A stretch of 64,000 nt of DNA from a bacterium (GCA_905221145.1 CAJNCA010000003.1:83190-147189); one strand, 5' to 3'; counted from the stretch's first letter, positions 26,338 through 34,515 are shown. Made by a program: numbers and translations. The notes: generated from the sequence alone by a model not told the origin.

Positions 26338-27684
26338 ATGAATATTGCTTGGTTATTATTGTATACGCTTATTACTAATGGGCTAAAAATTGTTATTTTC
26401 TTTAAGGTAGATGGAATTGGTCTCAATTTTGAGAGAATTTTTAAGGCCTTTCTTTTTAAGCTACTTTTGGCAGTTGTTTTTGTAATGATTAGCTATATAG
26501 TAGGAAATGATTATCTATCTTATTTTATGGAACCCTTGTACGGCATAGGCTTGTCTTTCTTATTGTTAAGAGGACTTCCTAAAAAACTCCTTTTCTTTTA
26601 TGGTCTCTTTCCAATGATATTGGTGAATATCTTTTATAGAGGGGTTTCCTATTTTGTGCTTCCATTTTTGGGACAAGAAATTGTAGATAAAGGTAGCAAT
26701 CCTATCTTTTTATTGATGACGATATTCGTTTGCTTCATAGTTTTAGTCTTTTTGAAATGGTTGGACTATGATTTCACTAACTTGAGAAAGGAGATTCTAG
26801 ATAAAGGTTTTCAAAAGTCCCTGACTAAGATTAACTGGATAATGGGGGCTTACTATCTAGTGATGCAAAGTCTGTCTTTCTTTGAATATGAACAAGGTAT
26901 TCAATCAACGACTGTTCGCCATCTCATCCTAGTATTTTACCTACTCTTTTTTATGGGGGTTATCAAGAAGCTGGATACCTATTTGAAGGACAAACTTCAT
27001 GAGAGATTGGACCAAGAGCAGGCCTTGCGCTACAGAGATATGGAACGCTATAGTCGGCATATAGAGGAACTTTACAAGGAGGTACGGAGCTTTCGCCATG
27101 ACTACACCAACCTCTTGACCAGCTTACGTCTGGGTATTGAAGAGGAGGATATGGAGCAGATAAAAGAGGTCTATGACTCGGTCTTAAAGGATTCTAGTGA
27201 AAAATTGCAGGACAATAAATATGACCTTGGACGATTGGTAAATATTCGTGATAAAGCCCTCAAAAGTCTTCTAGCAGGGAAATTTCTAAAAGCTAGAGAT
27301 AAGAAGATTGTCTTTAATGTCGAAGTTCCTGAGGAGATTCAGGTCGAGGGGATGAGCCTACTTGATTTTCTAACCATTGTGTCTATCCTTTGTGATAATG
27401 CTATTGAAGCCAGTGCAGAGGCTAGTCAACCTCATGTTTCAATCGCTTTTTTAAAAAATGGAGCACAAGAGACCTTTATCATTGAAAACTCCATCAAAGA
27501 AGACATAGATATTTCTGAAATCTTCTCCTTTGGAGCCAGTTCTAAAGGGGAGGAGAGAGGAGTTGGTCTCTATACCGTCATGAAAATTGTGGAAAGCCAT
27601 CCCAATACCAGTCTAAATACCACTTGTCAAAATCAAGTCTTTCGTCAGGTTTTAACAGTTCACTCGATGTCAGTTGATGATTAG
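26338..27684 (+). CDS. blpH: Histidine kinase BlpH (HPK10, peptide-pheromone receptor)
   Basis: 448 residues: six to seven membrane segments (residues about 1-215), a coiled-coil linker, then a kinase core with the H-box SFRHDYTNLL (His about residue 257) and the N-box CDNAIEAS. The last ~100 residues form the HATPase domain. BlpH senses secreted BlpC peptide and phosphorylates BlpR. Here the usual blpC, blpB and blpA genes do not follow, so the kinase lacks an adjacent ligand gene and exporter. Confidence 0.9.
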   Translation: MNIAWLLLYTLITNGLKIVIFFKVDGIGLNFERIFKAFLFKLLLAVVFVMISYIVGNDYLSYFMEPLYGIGLSFLLLRGLPKKLLFFYGLFPMILVNIFYRGVSYFVLPFLGQEIVDKGSNPIFLLMTIFVCFIVLVFLKWLDYDFTNLRKEILDKGFQKSLTKINWIMGAYYLVMQSLSFFEYEQGIQSTTVRHLILVFYLLFFMGVIKKLDTYLKDKLHERLDQEQALRYRDMERYSRHIEELYKEVRSFRHDYTNLLTSLRLGIEEEDMEQIKEVYDSVLKDSSEKLQDNKYDLGRLVNIRDKALKSLLAGKFLKARDKKIVFNVEVPEEIQVEGMSLLDFLTIVSILCDNAIEASAEASQPHVSIAFLKNGAQETFIIENSIKEDIDISEIFSFGASSKGEERGVGLYTVMKIVESHPNTSLNTTCQNQVFRQVLTVHSMSVDD

Positions 27685-27752
27685 AAGACTTGTGTAAAGA
27701 AGTACTGCCTGTAGTCATCAATTAAAATGCCATAGTATATGAGGTATCCTAT

Positions 27753-28109
27753 ATGAATAAGAAATCCTTTTTTATCATCTGTTCTACGTTGATTATAGCA
27801 TCGAATCTTCTCATGATTTCCGTGGTGAACAAGGGAGAAGAAACAGGAAGCAACCTGTTTGTGATTGCTATAGCCTGTGTTTTGCTACCAGCCTTTTTAT
27901 ATGCGGTTGAAAATCAACTGACTTCATTGGTAAGAGTAGAATCAATACTCCTGATTCAGTTGACAGTTATATCCCTACTCCGTCTTATCAACAGAATAGA
28001 GAGGACGCCTGAAATCCTCAACATTATCATTACCCTCCTCGTTTTGGCAGGTGGGACAGCCTGTATCCTTGTTGCAATCATGAGAATATATGAGAACAGA
28101 CGGAAGTAA
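27753..28109 (+). CDS. Small polytopic membrane protein in the blp region
   Basis: 118 residues with four hydrophobic segments and a basic C-terminus (MRIYENRRK). A GAGGT site precedes the ATG. I do not recognise the family. Its position between blpH and the first BlpR promoter suggests an immunity-like or accessory role, but this is inference from context only. Confidence 0.65.
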   Translation: MNKKSFFIICSTLIIASNLLMISVVNKGEETGSNLFVIAIACVLLPAFLYAVENQLTSLVRVESILLIQLTVISLLRLINRIERTPEILNIIITLLVLAGGTACILVAIMRIYENRRK

Positions 28110-28156
28110 GGGTGAATAGCTTTCGATGTATTTTCACATTGTTAAGTTTCCTTAGG

Positions 28157-28190
28157 GCAAGTATGTTTTTCATGCTTGCTTTTTAAATTT
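28157..28190 (+). terminator. Terminator upstream of BlpR promoter 1
   Basis: GCAAGTATG/CATGCTTGC (28157-28165/28171-28179), one G-U, then TTTTTAAATTTTTT. Nearly the same sequence recurs at 28634. Confidence 0.85.
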
Positions 28191-28193
28191 TTT

Positions 28194-28260
28194 ACAATTC
28201 AAGATGTTTTGATGAACATTTATTATTTGGATGGAAAATTTTAAAAAATAGTAGTATACT
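28194..28260 (+). promoter_or_regulatory. BlpR-type direct repeat and promoter 1
   Basis: ACAATTCAAGA (28194-28204), a 10-nt spacer, then AACATTTATTA (28215-28225), followed 29 nt later by TATACT (28255-28260). The layout equals site 2, where the second half reads ACCATTTATGA, and fits the LytTR direct repeats of pneumococcal blp promoters. Confidence 0.75.
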
Positions 28261-28308
28261 AACCTTATTAAGGTTGTAATAGGACGAAAGTAAAAAGAGG
28301 TATTCCTC

Positions 28309-28353
28309 GTGAATGCAAAAACAATGTTACAATTGGCTATTATGGTTGCTTAA
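28309..28353 (+). pseudogene. Remnant of a bacteriocin leader (MNAKTMLQLAIMVA)
   Basis: A GTG-started frame of 14 codons directly behind BlpR promoter 1. It aligns with the first residues of the leader at 29381 (MNTKTMSQFEMMD) but stops before the processing site. It is a decayed start of a class II bacteriocin gene; a role as a tiny leader peptide is not excluded. Confidence 0.5.
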
Positions 28354-28383
28354 AGACTTGAGCTTGTGTACTTGGAGGTAATT

Positions 28384-28503
28384 ATGGATTTCAAAAGATT
28401 TCTTATTGTTTTTGTTGTTGGTATGTTTGTTTCTTTTATTACTTCTTTAATTAGGGAAAAATTTTTAAAATCTCCAAAGAAGAATAAAGATAGATCTAAT
28501 TAG
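28384..28503 (+). CDS. 39-residue single-pass membrane peptide, blp region
   Basis: MDFKRFLIVFVVGMFVSFI, then a basic tail (REKFLKSPKKNKDRSN). It has a strong site TTGGAGG 7 nt before the ATG, and lies behind BlpR promoter 1. Small membrane peptides with this shape accompany class IIb bacteriocins, often as immunity factors; that role is inferred. Confidence 0.6.
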   Translation: MDFKRFLIVFVVGMFVSFITSLIREKFLKSPKKNKDRSN

Positions 28504-28633
28504 ATAAAGAGATTTTTTATCGCTAGTTTAATCTACAGGGGAGTTTCTTTAATATTGTTTCGCCTGTCAAAATGATATGTGATAGCAGAATAAAAAATCT
28601 ACAAATAAAGTTGGTATCAATATGGTGTAAAGG

Positions 28634-28668
28634 GCAAGTATGTTTTTCATGCTTGCTTTTTTAATTTT
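28634..28668 (+). terminator. Terminator upstream of BlpR promoter 2
   Basis: GCAAGTATG/CATGCTTGC (28634-28642/28648-28656) with a seven-T tail, a near-copy of the hairpin at 28157. Confidence 0.88.
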
Positions 28669-28670
28669 TT

Positions 28671-28737
28671 ACAATTCAAGATGTTTTGATGACCATTTAT
28701 GATTTGAGTGTTCCAAGGTCAAAATGAGTGCTATACT
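28671..28737 (+). promoter_or_regulatory. BlpR-type direct repeat and promoter 2
   Basis: ACAATTCAAGA (28671-28681), a 10-nt spacer, ACCATTTATGA (28692-28702), then TATACT (28732-28737) at the same 29-nt distance as promoter 1. Confidence 0.8.
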
Positions 28738-28794
28738 AGCAGTGTAAAGGTTCTAGCTCAACTAAGATAAAGCACACGTTTAGGAGGAAATTTT

Positions 28795-28959
28795 ATGAAG
28801 AAAAAAATATTTGTCATTTTCATCTTGTATCTAATTATGTCCATCTTTCTATATCCGCTTAGGGAGAGTGCTTGGTATCATCTATTCTATACCATAGCCT
28901 ATATAATTGCGGTTATAATCTATCTTGCTTTAACTAAAAAGAAAGGAGCAAAGAAATGA
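28795..28959 (+). CDS. 54-residue two-helix membrane protein, blp region
   Basis: MKKKIFVIFILYLIMSIFLY, then a second hydrophobic segment and a KKKGAKK tail. TAGGAGG 8 nt upstream supports the ATG, and the stop overlaps the next start (ATGA). First gene behind BlpR promoter 2; an immunity-like role is inferred from context. Confidence 0.7.
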   Translation: MKKKIFVIFILYLIMSIFLYPLRESAWYHLFYTIAYIIAVIIYLALTKKKGAKK

Positions 28960-29360
28960 AAACTTTTCTTGCTAAAAAACGGAACATCTTCCTTACGAGA
29001 TTGTTCCTAGGTCAGTTGCCTTTACTTGTCTCTACTTATCTATTTCTATCTCGTCAGTTTTTAAATTTTTCCTTAGTTTTCCAATTTCTTTTAGTGGTGA
29101 TTAACTTGGCTTCTATTTTGGGCACTGTTTACCTCACTAGGGAGATGAGGATAAGAGAGTTTGAAGATGATGATTTGGTTAGTCCTAGAACCAATCAACT
29201 TATGTATATCGGCTTGACAGGTTTTATGTCTATTATCTGTTTGTATAGAGGTATCACAGCAGGAGAATTCTATCAACAATTGATTGCCTATATTGGTGCT
29301 ATTCTCTGTTTGATAATCATGCTTCTACTCATTTGGGGCTTGAAGTATTATAAAAAGTAG
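28956..29360 (+). CDS. Four-helix membrane protein, possible BlpX-type immunity protein
   Basis: 134 residues with four hydrophobic segments and a polar loop in the middle (TREMRIREFEDDDLVSPRTN). GGAGC precedes the start, which overlaps the preceding stop. Its size and position, before the bacteriocin and blpY genes, recall the pneumococcal immunity-region protein BlpX, but I cannot verify this. It would be co-transcribed from BlpR promoter 2. Confidence 0.6.
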   Translation: MKTFLAKKRNIFLTRLFLGQLPLLVSTYLFLSRQFLNFSLVFQFLLVVINLASILGTVYLTREMRIREFEDDDLVSPRTNQLMYIGLTGFMSIICLYRGITAGEFYQQLIAYIGAILCLIIMLLLIWGLKYYKK

Positions 29361-29380
29361 GGGCTAATGAAGTTTTTGTT

Positions 29381-29607
29381 ATGAATACAAAAACGATGTC
29401 ACAATTTGAAATGATGGATACTGAGATGCTTGCGAAAGTTGAAGGAAGTTTCGGAGGTTGGGGAGATAACTTTCTGGTTTATTGGGTGGGCTAGCACCTT
29501 CTCCAACTTTGGATCAATTAAATGGTAAGTGGCCTATTATACATCTTTCAAAACCATGTAGTCCTTATGGTATAGTGGGAACTCCAAACTCATGTAATGG
29601 TATTTAA
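29381..29607 (+). pseudogene. Class II bacteriocin precursor broken by a frameshift
   Basis: The ATG at 29381 opens a 37-codon frame: leader MNTKTMSQFEMMDTEMLAKVEGS, with Gly-Ser in place of the processing Gly-Gly, then FGGWGDN, ending at TAG 29492-29494. The alternative frame entered within the TTT at 29471-29473 continues as SGLLGGLAPSPTLD and ends with two cysteines (KPCSPYGIVGTPNSCNGI), stopping at 29605-29607. Restoring one T would give a 75-residue prepeptide with a Gly-rich mature part, typical of a two-peptide bacteriocin. No ribosome site better than a weak one was seen. It could also be a natural short product. Confidence 0.65.
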
Positions 29608-29621
29608 AAAGGATTGAAGAT

Positions 29622-29942
29622 ATGAAGGCAAAATATGGGAATCAAATTGTTGATGTTTGGGAAATTGGTCAAGCAACTCCTAAACCAAGTTGGGTAGAGG
29701 AAGCTTTTCAAAAAAATTATATGGTTTGGTTGGATAATCATGTGCGCATTCTAATGGCAGGTCTTAACACTTCTCTCGCAACGAATATCAAGTTTGGTCT
29801 AGTTGGAACAGCTGGAGGAGGATTCGCTGGTTATGGGATGTATGTTCTTGGTTATCCAGGTGATTATATAGATATCACCAATCATAGAGTTGTTTCTGCT
29901 AAAACATTTCACAAAAGTTATCAAATTTTAGAAAATGATTAG
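29622..29942 (+). CDS. PGDYI-motif protein resembling a phage-borne family
   Basis: 106 residues. It starts MKAKYGNQIVDVWEIGQ and ends with GYPGDYIDITN, then RVVSAKTFHKSYQIL. This start/end pattern resembles small phage proteins of the PVVIEAIQW...PGDYI...FEKTYE type. The middle contains a Gly-rich stretch (GLVGTAGGGFAGYGMYVLG) that could be a membrane-inserting segment. It follows the broken bacteriocin by 14 nt and overlaps the upstream edge of the next gene. Function unknown. Confidence 0.6.
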   Translation: MKAKYGNQIVDVWEIGQATPKPSWVEEAFQKNYMVWLDNHVRILMAGLNTSLATNIKFGLVGTAGGGFAGYGMYVLGYPGDYIDITNHRVVSAKTFHKSYQILEND

Positions 29943-29970
29943 ATATCATTTAATTGTAATGGAGAAAGCT

Positions 29971-30660
29971 ATGAAAAAATATCCTATTCTTTTCAAAACG
30001 AGTGCCATTCTTTCTTATTTGTTTCTATTTTTCGGATTGTTTTGGACAACCCAATTTTGGAGCAATTATTGGGAGTTCTCGTCTTGGGTAGGAAATATTA
30101 TCTGGATTCGAAACATCATCAGCCTTCTCTTTATCGGCTTGATGGTTTGGATTTTGGTCAGGTCGGGCCATGCTTATCTCTTTCGTATCCCTAGAAAAAA
30201 GTGGTTGAGCTATTCCGTCCTGACGGTGTTAGCAGCTGTTGTGCTTATCTGTTTTAACTATCTGACAGCTAAACACGTGCAGGGAACTAATGAAGGGTGG
30301 AATTTGTTTATTGCCTATAGTGAGACAAATTTTGCGGAGTTTGGTGTTTACCTAACCTTAATCGTACTAGGGCCTCTGATGGAAGAATTGGTATGTAGAG
30401 GACTGCTTCAACATGCCTTCTTTAAGAATTCGAGATGGGGGCTGGATCTTCTCTTTCCGTCATTCTTATTTGCCTTGCCCCACTTTTCTAGCTTGCCAAG
30501 TCTCGCAGATATTTTTGTCTATACGGCAGTGGGTTGTCTATATGCCTGGCTGACACGTTATACTAAGAGTATCTATCCTTCTTATTCGATTCATATTGTT
30601 AATAATATCATCGCAAACTTACCATTTTTGCTCACTTTTCTACATAGAGTCTTGGGGTGA
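29971..30660 (+). CDS. blpY: CPBP family intramembrane protease, BlpY-like
   Basis: 229 residues with six to seven membrane segments and the CPBP (Abi) motifs: EELVCRGLLQHAFF (EExxxR), FALPHF (FxxxH) and HIVNNIIA (HxxxN/D). In blp loci, BlpY/PncO-type proteins belong to the immunity region. I chose the ATG at 29971 because GGAG lies 6 nt before it; in-frame starts further up lack a site. Confidence 0.82.
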   Translation: MKKYPILFKTSAILSYLFLFFGLFWTTQFWSNYWEFSSWVGNIIWIRNIISLLFIGLMVWILVRSGHAYLFRIPRKKWLSYSVLTVLAAVVLICFNYLTAKHVQGTNEGWNLFIAYSETNFAEFGVYLTLIVLGPLMEELVCRGLLQHAFFKNSRWGLDLLFPSFLFALPHFSSLPSLADIFVYTAVGCLYAWLTRYTKSIYPSYSIHIVNNIIANLPFLLTFLHRVLG

Positions 30661-30701
30661 AAAAACCAAAGGCTTGCTTTTCAGCCATAGAGGAGGTCAT
30701 C

Positions 30702-30950
30702 ATGTATAAACACTTATTTTTCCTAGATTCAAAAACCTTAGACAGGTTGACACCCTACATTCTAGATTTGGCTTCTGACACCATTGCCTTCAATGTTTTT
30801 GTGCTAACCTTTGTATCTGTTGTGGTCTTTTATTTCCTAAATCCCATGCTATCTTTAATGGCTATCTTCTTAGGGGCTGGTTATGTGATCGTATTTTGGA
30901 TACTCAAATGGTTTGTTTTGGAAAGGCTAGAGTTAAAGGATGAATTGTAG
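30702..30950 (+). CDS. blpZ: BlpZ-like small membrane protein
   Basis: 82 residues (MYKHLFFLDSKTLDRLTPYI...), two hydrophobic segments and a charged C-terminus. AGGAGG 5 nt before the ATG at 30702 fixes the start. It lies between two CPBP proteases exactly as pneumococcal blpZ does. Function unknown. Confidence 0.75.
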   Translation: MYKHLFFLDSKTLDRLTPYILDLASDTIAFNVFVLTFVSVVVFYFLNPMLSLMAIFLGAGYVIVFWILKWFVLERLELKDEL

Positions 30951-30976
30951 GGGAGTTTGTTGAGGAGGATAGTTTT

Positions 30977-31588
30977 ATGGCCATTTTCAATAAATGTCAT
31001 GCCTTATTTTTGGGATTTTTAGTCTTTGCAATCGTTGGTGCAGCGGGATATTCTATTAATCAAGGAGATTATTTTCAACACCAGTACACATTTATTGCTG
31101 TAAAGAGTCTCTTGCTTTTCCTTAGTTTTGGCTATGCGAGATGGTTTGACATGATTTCTTTTGGGATGTTAAGCAGGAAACAACTCTTGCTGTTCATTGG
31201 AATTTTTCTTCTCACTGTGCTGGTAAGTATTAGCTATCATGCTTTTTTCTCAGTTGCTTCTGGTGCTTCGGCTCAACATCTTGAGGAAGCTAGTAAAGGA
31301 ATTTCGCTTTCCTTTATTGTTAGTGCTACAGTTTTGGCACCTATCCAGGAGGAATTCATGTTTAGAGGACTTCTTCAAGGTGCTGTTTTTGACAATTCGT
31401 GGCTAGGGCTTGTGCTGACATCCTCTCTCTTTTCTTTCATACATGAACCTTATGATATTCCTTCGTTTTTCTATTATCTACTCGGGGGCTTGTTACTGGG
31501 CTTTGCTTATAAAAAGAGCCAAAACCTATGGGTTTCTACTCTAGTCCACATGTTTTACAATGCTTGGCCACTCTTATATTATTTATAA
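30977..31588 (+). CDS. pncP: CPBP family intramembrane protease, PncP-like
   Basis: 203 residues with six membrane segments and intact CPBP motifs: QEEFMFRGLLQGAVF, LFSFIHEPYD and HMFYNAWP. Such proteases end pneumococcal blp clusters and contribute to bacteriocin immunity. GAGGAGG 10 nt upstream supports the start. No good terminator was seen after it; the next gene has its own promoter. Confidence 0.85.
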   Translation: MAIFNKCHALFLGFLVFAIVGAAGYSINQGDYFQHQYTFIAVKSLLLFLSFGYARWFDMISFGMLSRKQLLLFIGIFLLTVLVSISYHAFFSVASGASAQHLEEASKGISLSFIVSATVLAPIQEEFMFRGLLQGAVFDNSWLGLVLTSSLFSFIHEPYDIPSFFYYLLGGLLLGFAYKKSQNLWVSTLVHMFYNAWPLLYYL

Positions 31589-31689
31589 AAATCATGAAAG
31601 GTAAGCCGAAGATGGTGCTTGCCTTTTCTTTCTATAAGGATACCCAAGCCAATCCAGAGGCTTTTCTTTGAGAATCAGGTGTGGAGCGG

Positions 31690-31718
31690 TTGACGAATAG
31701 GCCAAAAACTAGTAGAAT
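31690..31718 (+). promoter_or_regulatory. Promoter of ccrZ-trmB
   Basis: TTGACG (31690-31695), a 17-nt spacer and TAGAAT (31713-31718), 30 nt before the ccrZ ATG. Confidence 0.75.
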
Positions 31719-31747
31719 AGTAAGGAAACTTTATACGGAGGAAAGAA

Positions 31748-32542
31748 ATGGATTTGGGTGATAATGAGCTAACACTGACTCCCATACCTGGGAAAAGTGG
31801 TAAGGCTTATATGGGTAGCTATCCTGATGGGAAGCGCATCTTTGTAAAAATGAACACCTCTCCAATCCTACCTGGTCTAGCTAGAGAACAAATTGCTCCA
31901 CAATTATTATGGAGTCGCCGTTTGGCAGATGGGCGTGATATGTGTGCTCAAGAATGGTTGACAGGCAAGATATTGACCCCCTATGATATGAATCGTAAGC
32001 AAATCGTCAATATTTTAACCCGCCTACATCGCTCACGTCCGTTGATGACACAGTTGAGTCGGTTGGGCTATGCCATGGAAACACCTGTAGACTTACTACA
32101 GTCTTGGCAAGAAACGGCTCCAGATGCTTTGCGTAAAAATCATTTTATCAGTGAAGTGATGGCTGATTTACGTCAGACTATTCCAGGATTTAGAGAGGAC
32201 CATGCGACCATTGTCCATGGAGATGTACGACATAGTAATTGGATTGAGACAGACAGTGGCTTGATTTATTTGGTGGATTGGGATTCGGTTCGCTTGACCG
32301 ATCGCATGTTTGATGTGGCCCATATGCTCTGCCATTATATTCCAGAACATCAGTGGAAGGAATGGTTGACCTACTACGGTTACAAGTACAATCAAACGGT
32401 ATTAAATAAATTGTATTGGTACGGTCAATTGTCTTATTTGAGCCAGATTTCCAAGTATTATATGAACCAAGATTTAGAAAATGTCAATCGGGAGATTCAT
32501 GGCTTGCGTCACTTCCGAGACAAGTATGGAAAGAGAAGATGA
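31748..32542 (+). CDS. ccrZ: Cell cycle regulator CcrZ (phosphotransferase/choline-kinase-like)
   Basis: 264 residues with an aminoglycoside-phosphotransferase/choline-kinase fold: the Brenner motif [13 protein letters not shown] (about residue 155) and the following [11 protein letters not shown], which supplies the metal-binding Asp. Pneumococcal CcrZ was shown to couple division to DnaA-driven replication initiation and to sit next to trmB. ACGGAGGAAAG precedes the ATG. The stop overlaps the trmB start (ATGA). Confidence 0.9.
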   Translation: MDLGDNELTLTPIPGKSGKAYMGSYPDGKRIFVKMNTSPILPGLAREQIAPQLLWSRRLADGRDMCAQEWLTGKILTPYDMNRKQIVNILTRLHRSRPLMTQLSRLGYAMETPVDLLQSWQETAPDALRKNHFISEVMADLRQTIPGFREDHATIVHGDVRHSNWIETDSGLIYLVDWDSVRLTDRMFDVAHMLCHYIPEHQWKEWLTYYGYKYNQTVLNKLYWYGQLSYLSQISKYYMNQDLENVNREIHGLRHFRDKYGKRR

Positions 32543-33174
32543 GAGTTAGAAATCGTAAAGGGGCGACAGAATTACTAGAGGCAAATCCCCAGTATGTGGT
32601 CCTCAATCCCTTGGAAGCCAAGGGGAAATGGCGGGACTTGTTTGGAAATGATAATCCTATTCATGTGGAAGTAGGGAGTGGAAAGGGTGCCTTTGTTTCA
32701 GGTATGGCCAAACAAAACCCTGACATCAACTATATCGGGATTGATATTCAAAAGTCTGTTTTGAGTTACGCTTTAGACAAGGTTCTTGAAGTTGGAGTGC
32801 CTAACATCAAGCTCTTGTGGGTGGATGGTTCTGATTTGACGGACTACTTTGAAGACGGTGAGATTGATCGCTTGTATCTGAACTTTTCAGATCCATGGCC
32901 TAAAAAACGCCATGAAAAGCGTCGTTTGACCTACAAGACCTTCTTGGATACCTTCAAACGTATCTTGCCTGAAAATGGAGAAATTCATTTCAAGACGGAT
33001 AACCGTGGCTTGTTTGAGTACAGCCTAGTGAGCTTTTCTCAGTATGGCATGAAGCTCAATGGTGTCTGGCTAGACTTACATGCCAGTGATTTTGAAGGCA
33101 ATGTCATGACAGAATACGAGCAAAAATTCTCAAACAAGGGGCAAGTTATCTACCGAGTTGAGGCTCAGTTTTAA
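32539..33174 (+). CDS. trmB: tRNA (guanine-N7-)-methyltransferase TrmB
   Basis: 211 residues. The SAM-binding motif [28 protein letters not shown] and the catalytic-region motif [17 protein letters not shown] identify TrmB, which makes m7G46 in tRNA. I set the start at the ATG at 32539, overlapping the ccrZ stop, because the protein then begins MRVRNRKGA as in relatives; the frame is open further upstream only because it runs inside ccrZ. Confidence 0.95.
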   Translation: MRVRNRKGATELLEANPQYVVLNPLEAKGKWRDLFGNDNPIHVEVGSGKGAFVSGMAKQNPDINYIGIDIQKSVLSYALDKVLEVGVPNIKLLWVDGSDLTDYFEDGEIDRLYLNFSDPWPKKRHEKRRLTYKTFLDTFKRILPENGEIHFKTDNRGLFEYSLVSFSQYGMKLNGVWLDLHASDFEGNVMTEYEQKFSNKGQVIYRVEAQF

Positions 33175-33233
33175 TCTCAAGAGATTTCAAAAAACTGTTT
33201 CGCATTCAAACTGTTCAACGAATCATATATTTT

Positions 33234-33275
33234 AAGGATTTAGTTCTGTATTGCACAGAATTAGGTCCTTTTAGT
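33234..33275 (+). terminator. Terminator after trmB
   Basis: A two-part stem: AAGGA/TCCTT outside and TTCTGT/ACAGAA inside, then TTAGTTT. Confidence 0.7.
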
Positions 33276-33327
33276 TTAGGTTTAAAACGGTTGGTTTTTG
33301 CTAAGTGTGTATTTGCAACCAGATAAG

Positions 33328-33336
33328 TGGTATAAT
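33328..33336 (+). promoter_or_regulatory. Extended -10 directly before the GH3 start
   Basis: TGG-TATAAT. Only 9 nt separate it from the ATG at 33346, so the expected transcript would begin at or within 2-3 nt of the start codon. Confidence 0.6.
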
Positions 33337-33345
33337 AGAAAAGTT

Positions 33346-34515
33346 ATGAGAAATAGTATAAATCCTCTTGTATTCTATCTTTTCTTTTTCCTTGTGATAG
33401 TTGGTTTGATTTTTTCCGATTATCAACAACATAGACAAGTAGAGGTGCAAGCAGAAAAAGAGGTTCAAGTAGAGAAAACTGAAACAACTATTGAAACCGG
33501 TGATGGAGCGGAAAATAAGGTTATTGAAGACAAGTTAGCCACGATGACCTTGGAAGAGAAAGTGGGGCAATTATTTTGGGCCAGAGTTCCTTCCAATCAT
33601 CAGATAGAAGATCTCCAATCCTATCATTTGTCTGGTTATATCTTATTTGGTAGAGATTTTGAGGGACGAAGTTTAGAAGATATAAAGGCTTTGACAAAGG
33701 GCTACCAAGCTGCTGCCAAGATTCCTTTGTTGATTGGTTCAGATGAAGAAGGAGGGACAGTGACTCGTATCAGTTCGATTTTAGAAACTCCTTTCCAATC
33801 TCCTATGGCACTTTATCATCAAGGGGGAATGGAGGCGGTGCTTGCTGATACGAAGCAAAAGGCGGAGCTACTAAAATCTGTTGGGATCAATGCTGGATTA
33901 TTCCCAGTTGCGGATCTTGCAAGAGATCAATCAGCCTTCATTTATGATCGGACTATTGGCCAAGATGCCCAAACAACTGCAAGTTATGTTCAGCAGGTTG
34001 TAGAAGAGCTTAAAAAGAGCAAGGTTGGGTCAACCTTGAAGCATTTTCCAGGATATGGTGATAATGGAGACAGTCATACTGCTATTATCCAAGATAACCG
34101 TTCTCTGGATGAATTAAGACAAGCAGATTTTCTTCCCTTTCAAGCGGGGATAGATGCAGGGGCAGATAGTGTCTTAGTCGCTCACAATATCCTCTCTAAA
34201 ATTGACACAGTGCCTTCATCGATCTCACCGAAGATCACTGATCTTCTTCGTAAGGAACTGCATTTCAAAGGTGTCATTATGACAGATGATTTTGATATGG
34301 CGGGATTAGCCGATTTTGTTAGTCAGGAAGAAGCTGCTTTCCAAGTGATTGTAGCTGGAAATGATCTGATTTTAGGGTCTTCATATCAAACTCAGATTCC
34401 TTATATTTTAAAGAAAATCTCTTCTGGAGAGCTGACAGAAGAACGTATTGATGAGTCTGTGAGACGCATTTTAACTTGGAAATACGATTTGGGCCTATTA
34501 GGGGAGTCGCAGTAA
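33346..34515 (+). CDS. Glycoside hydrolase family 3 protein (beta-N-acetylhexosaminidase, NagZ-like)
   Basis: 389 residues: an N-terminal membrane anchor (LVFYLFFFLVIVGLIF, residues about 6-22), a Glu/Val-rich linker, then a GH3 barrel. Motifs: KIPLLIGSDEEGGTVTR, KHFPGYGDNGDSHT (the NagZ loop with the catalytic His) and MTDDFDMAGL, whose second Asp is the expected nucleophile. It probably acts outside the cell on glycans or peptidoglycan. It lacks a ribosome site and starts 9 nt after the -10, so a leaderless mRNA is likely. An upstream in-frame start at 33298 precedes the promoter and is rejected. Confidence 0.88.
   Translation: MRNSINPLVFYLFFFLVIVGLIFSDYQQHRQVEVQAEKEVQVEKTETTIETGDGAENKVIEDKLATMTLEEKVGQLFWARVPSNHQIEDLQSYHLSGYILFGRDFEGRSLEDIKALTKGYQAAAKIPLLIGSDEEGGTVTRISSILETPFQSPMALYHQGGMEAVLADTKQKAELLKSVGINAGLFPVADLARDQSAFIYDRTIGQDAQTTASYVQQVVEELKKSKVGSTLKHFPGYGDNGDSHTAIIQDNRSLDELRQADFLPFQAGIDAGADSVLVAHNILSKIDTVPSSISPKITDLLRKELHFKGVIMTDDFDMAGLADFVSQEEAAFQVIVAGNDLILGSSYQTQIPYILKKISSGELTEERIDESVRRILTWKYDLGLLGESQ

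Noticed and set aside
33298..33345. N-terminal extension of the GH3 protein
   Set aside because: It would start upstream of the extended -10 and lacks a ribosome site.
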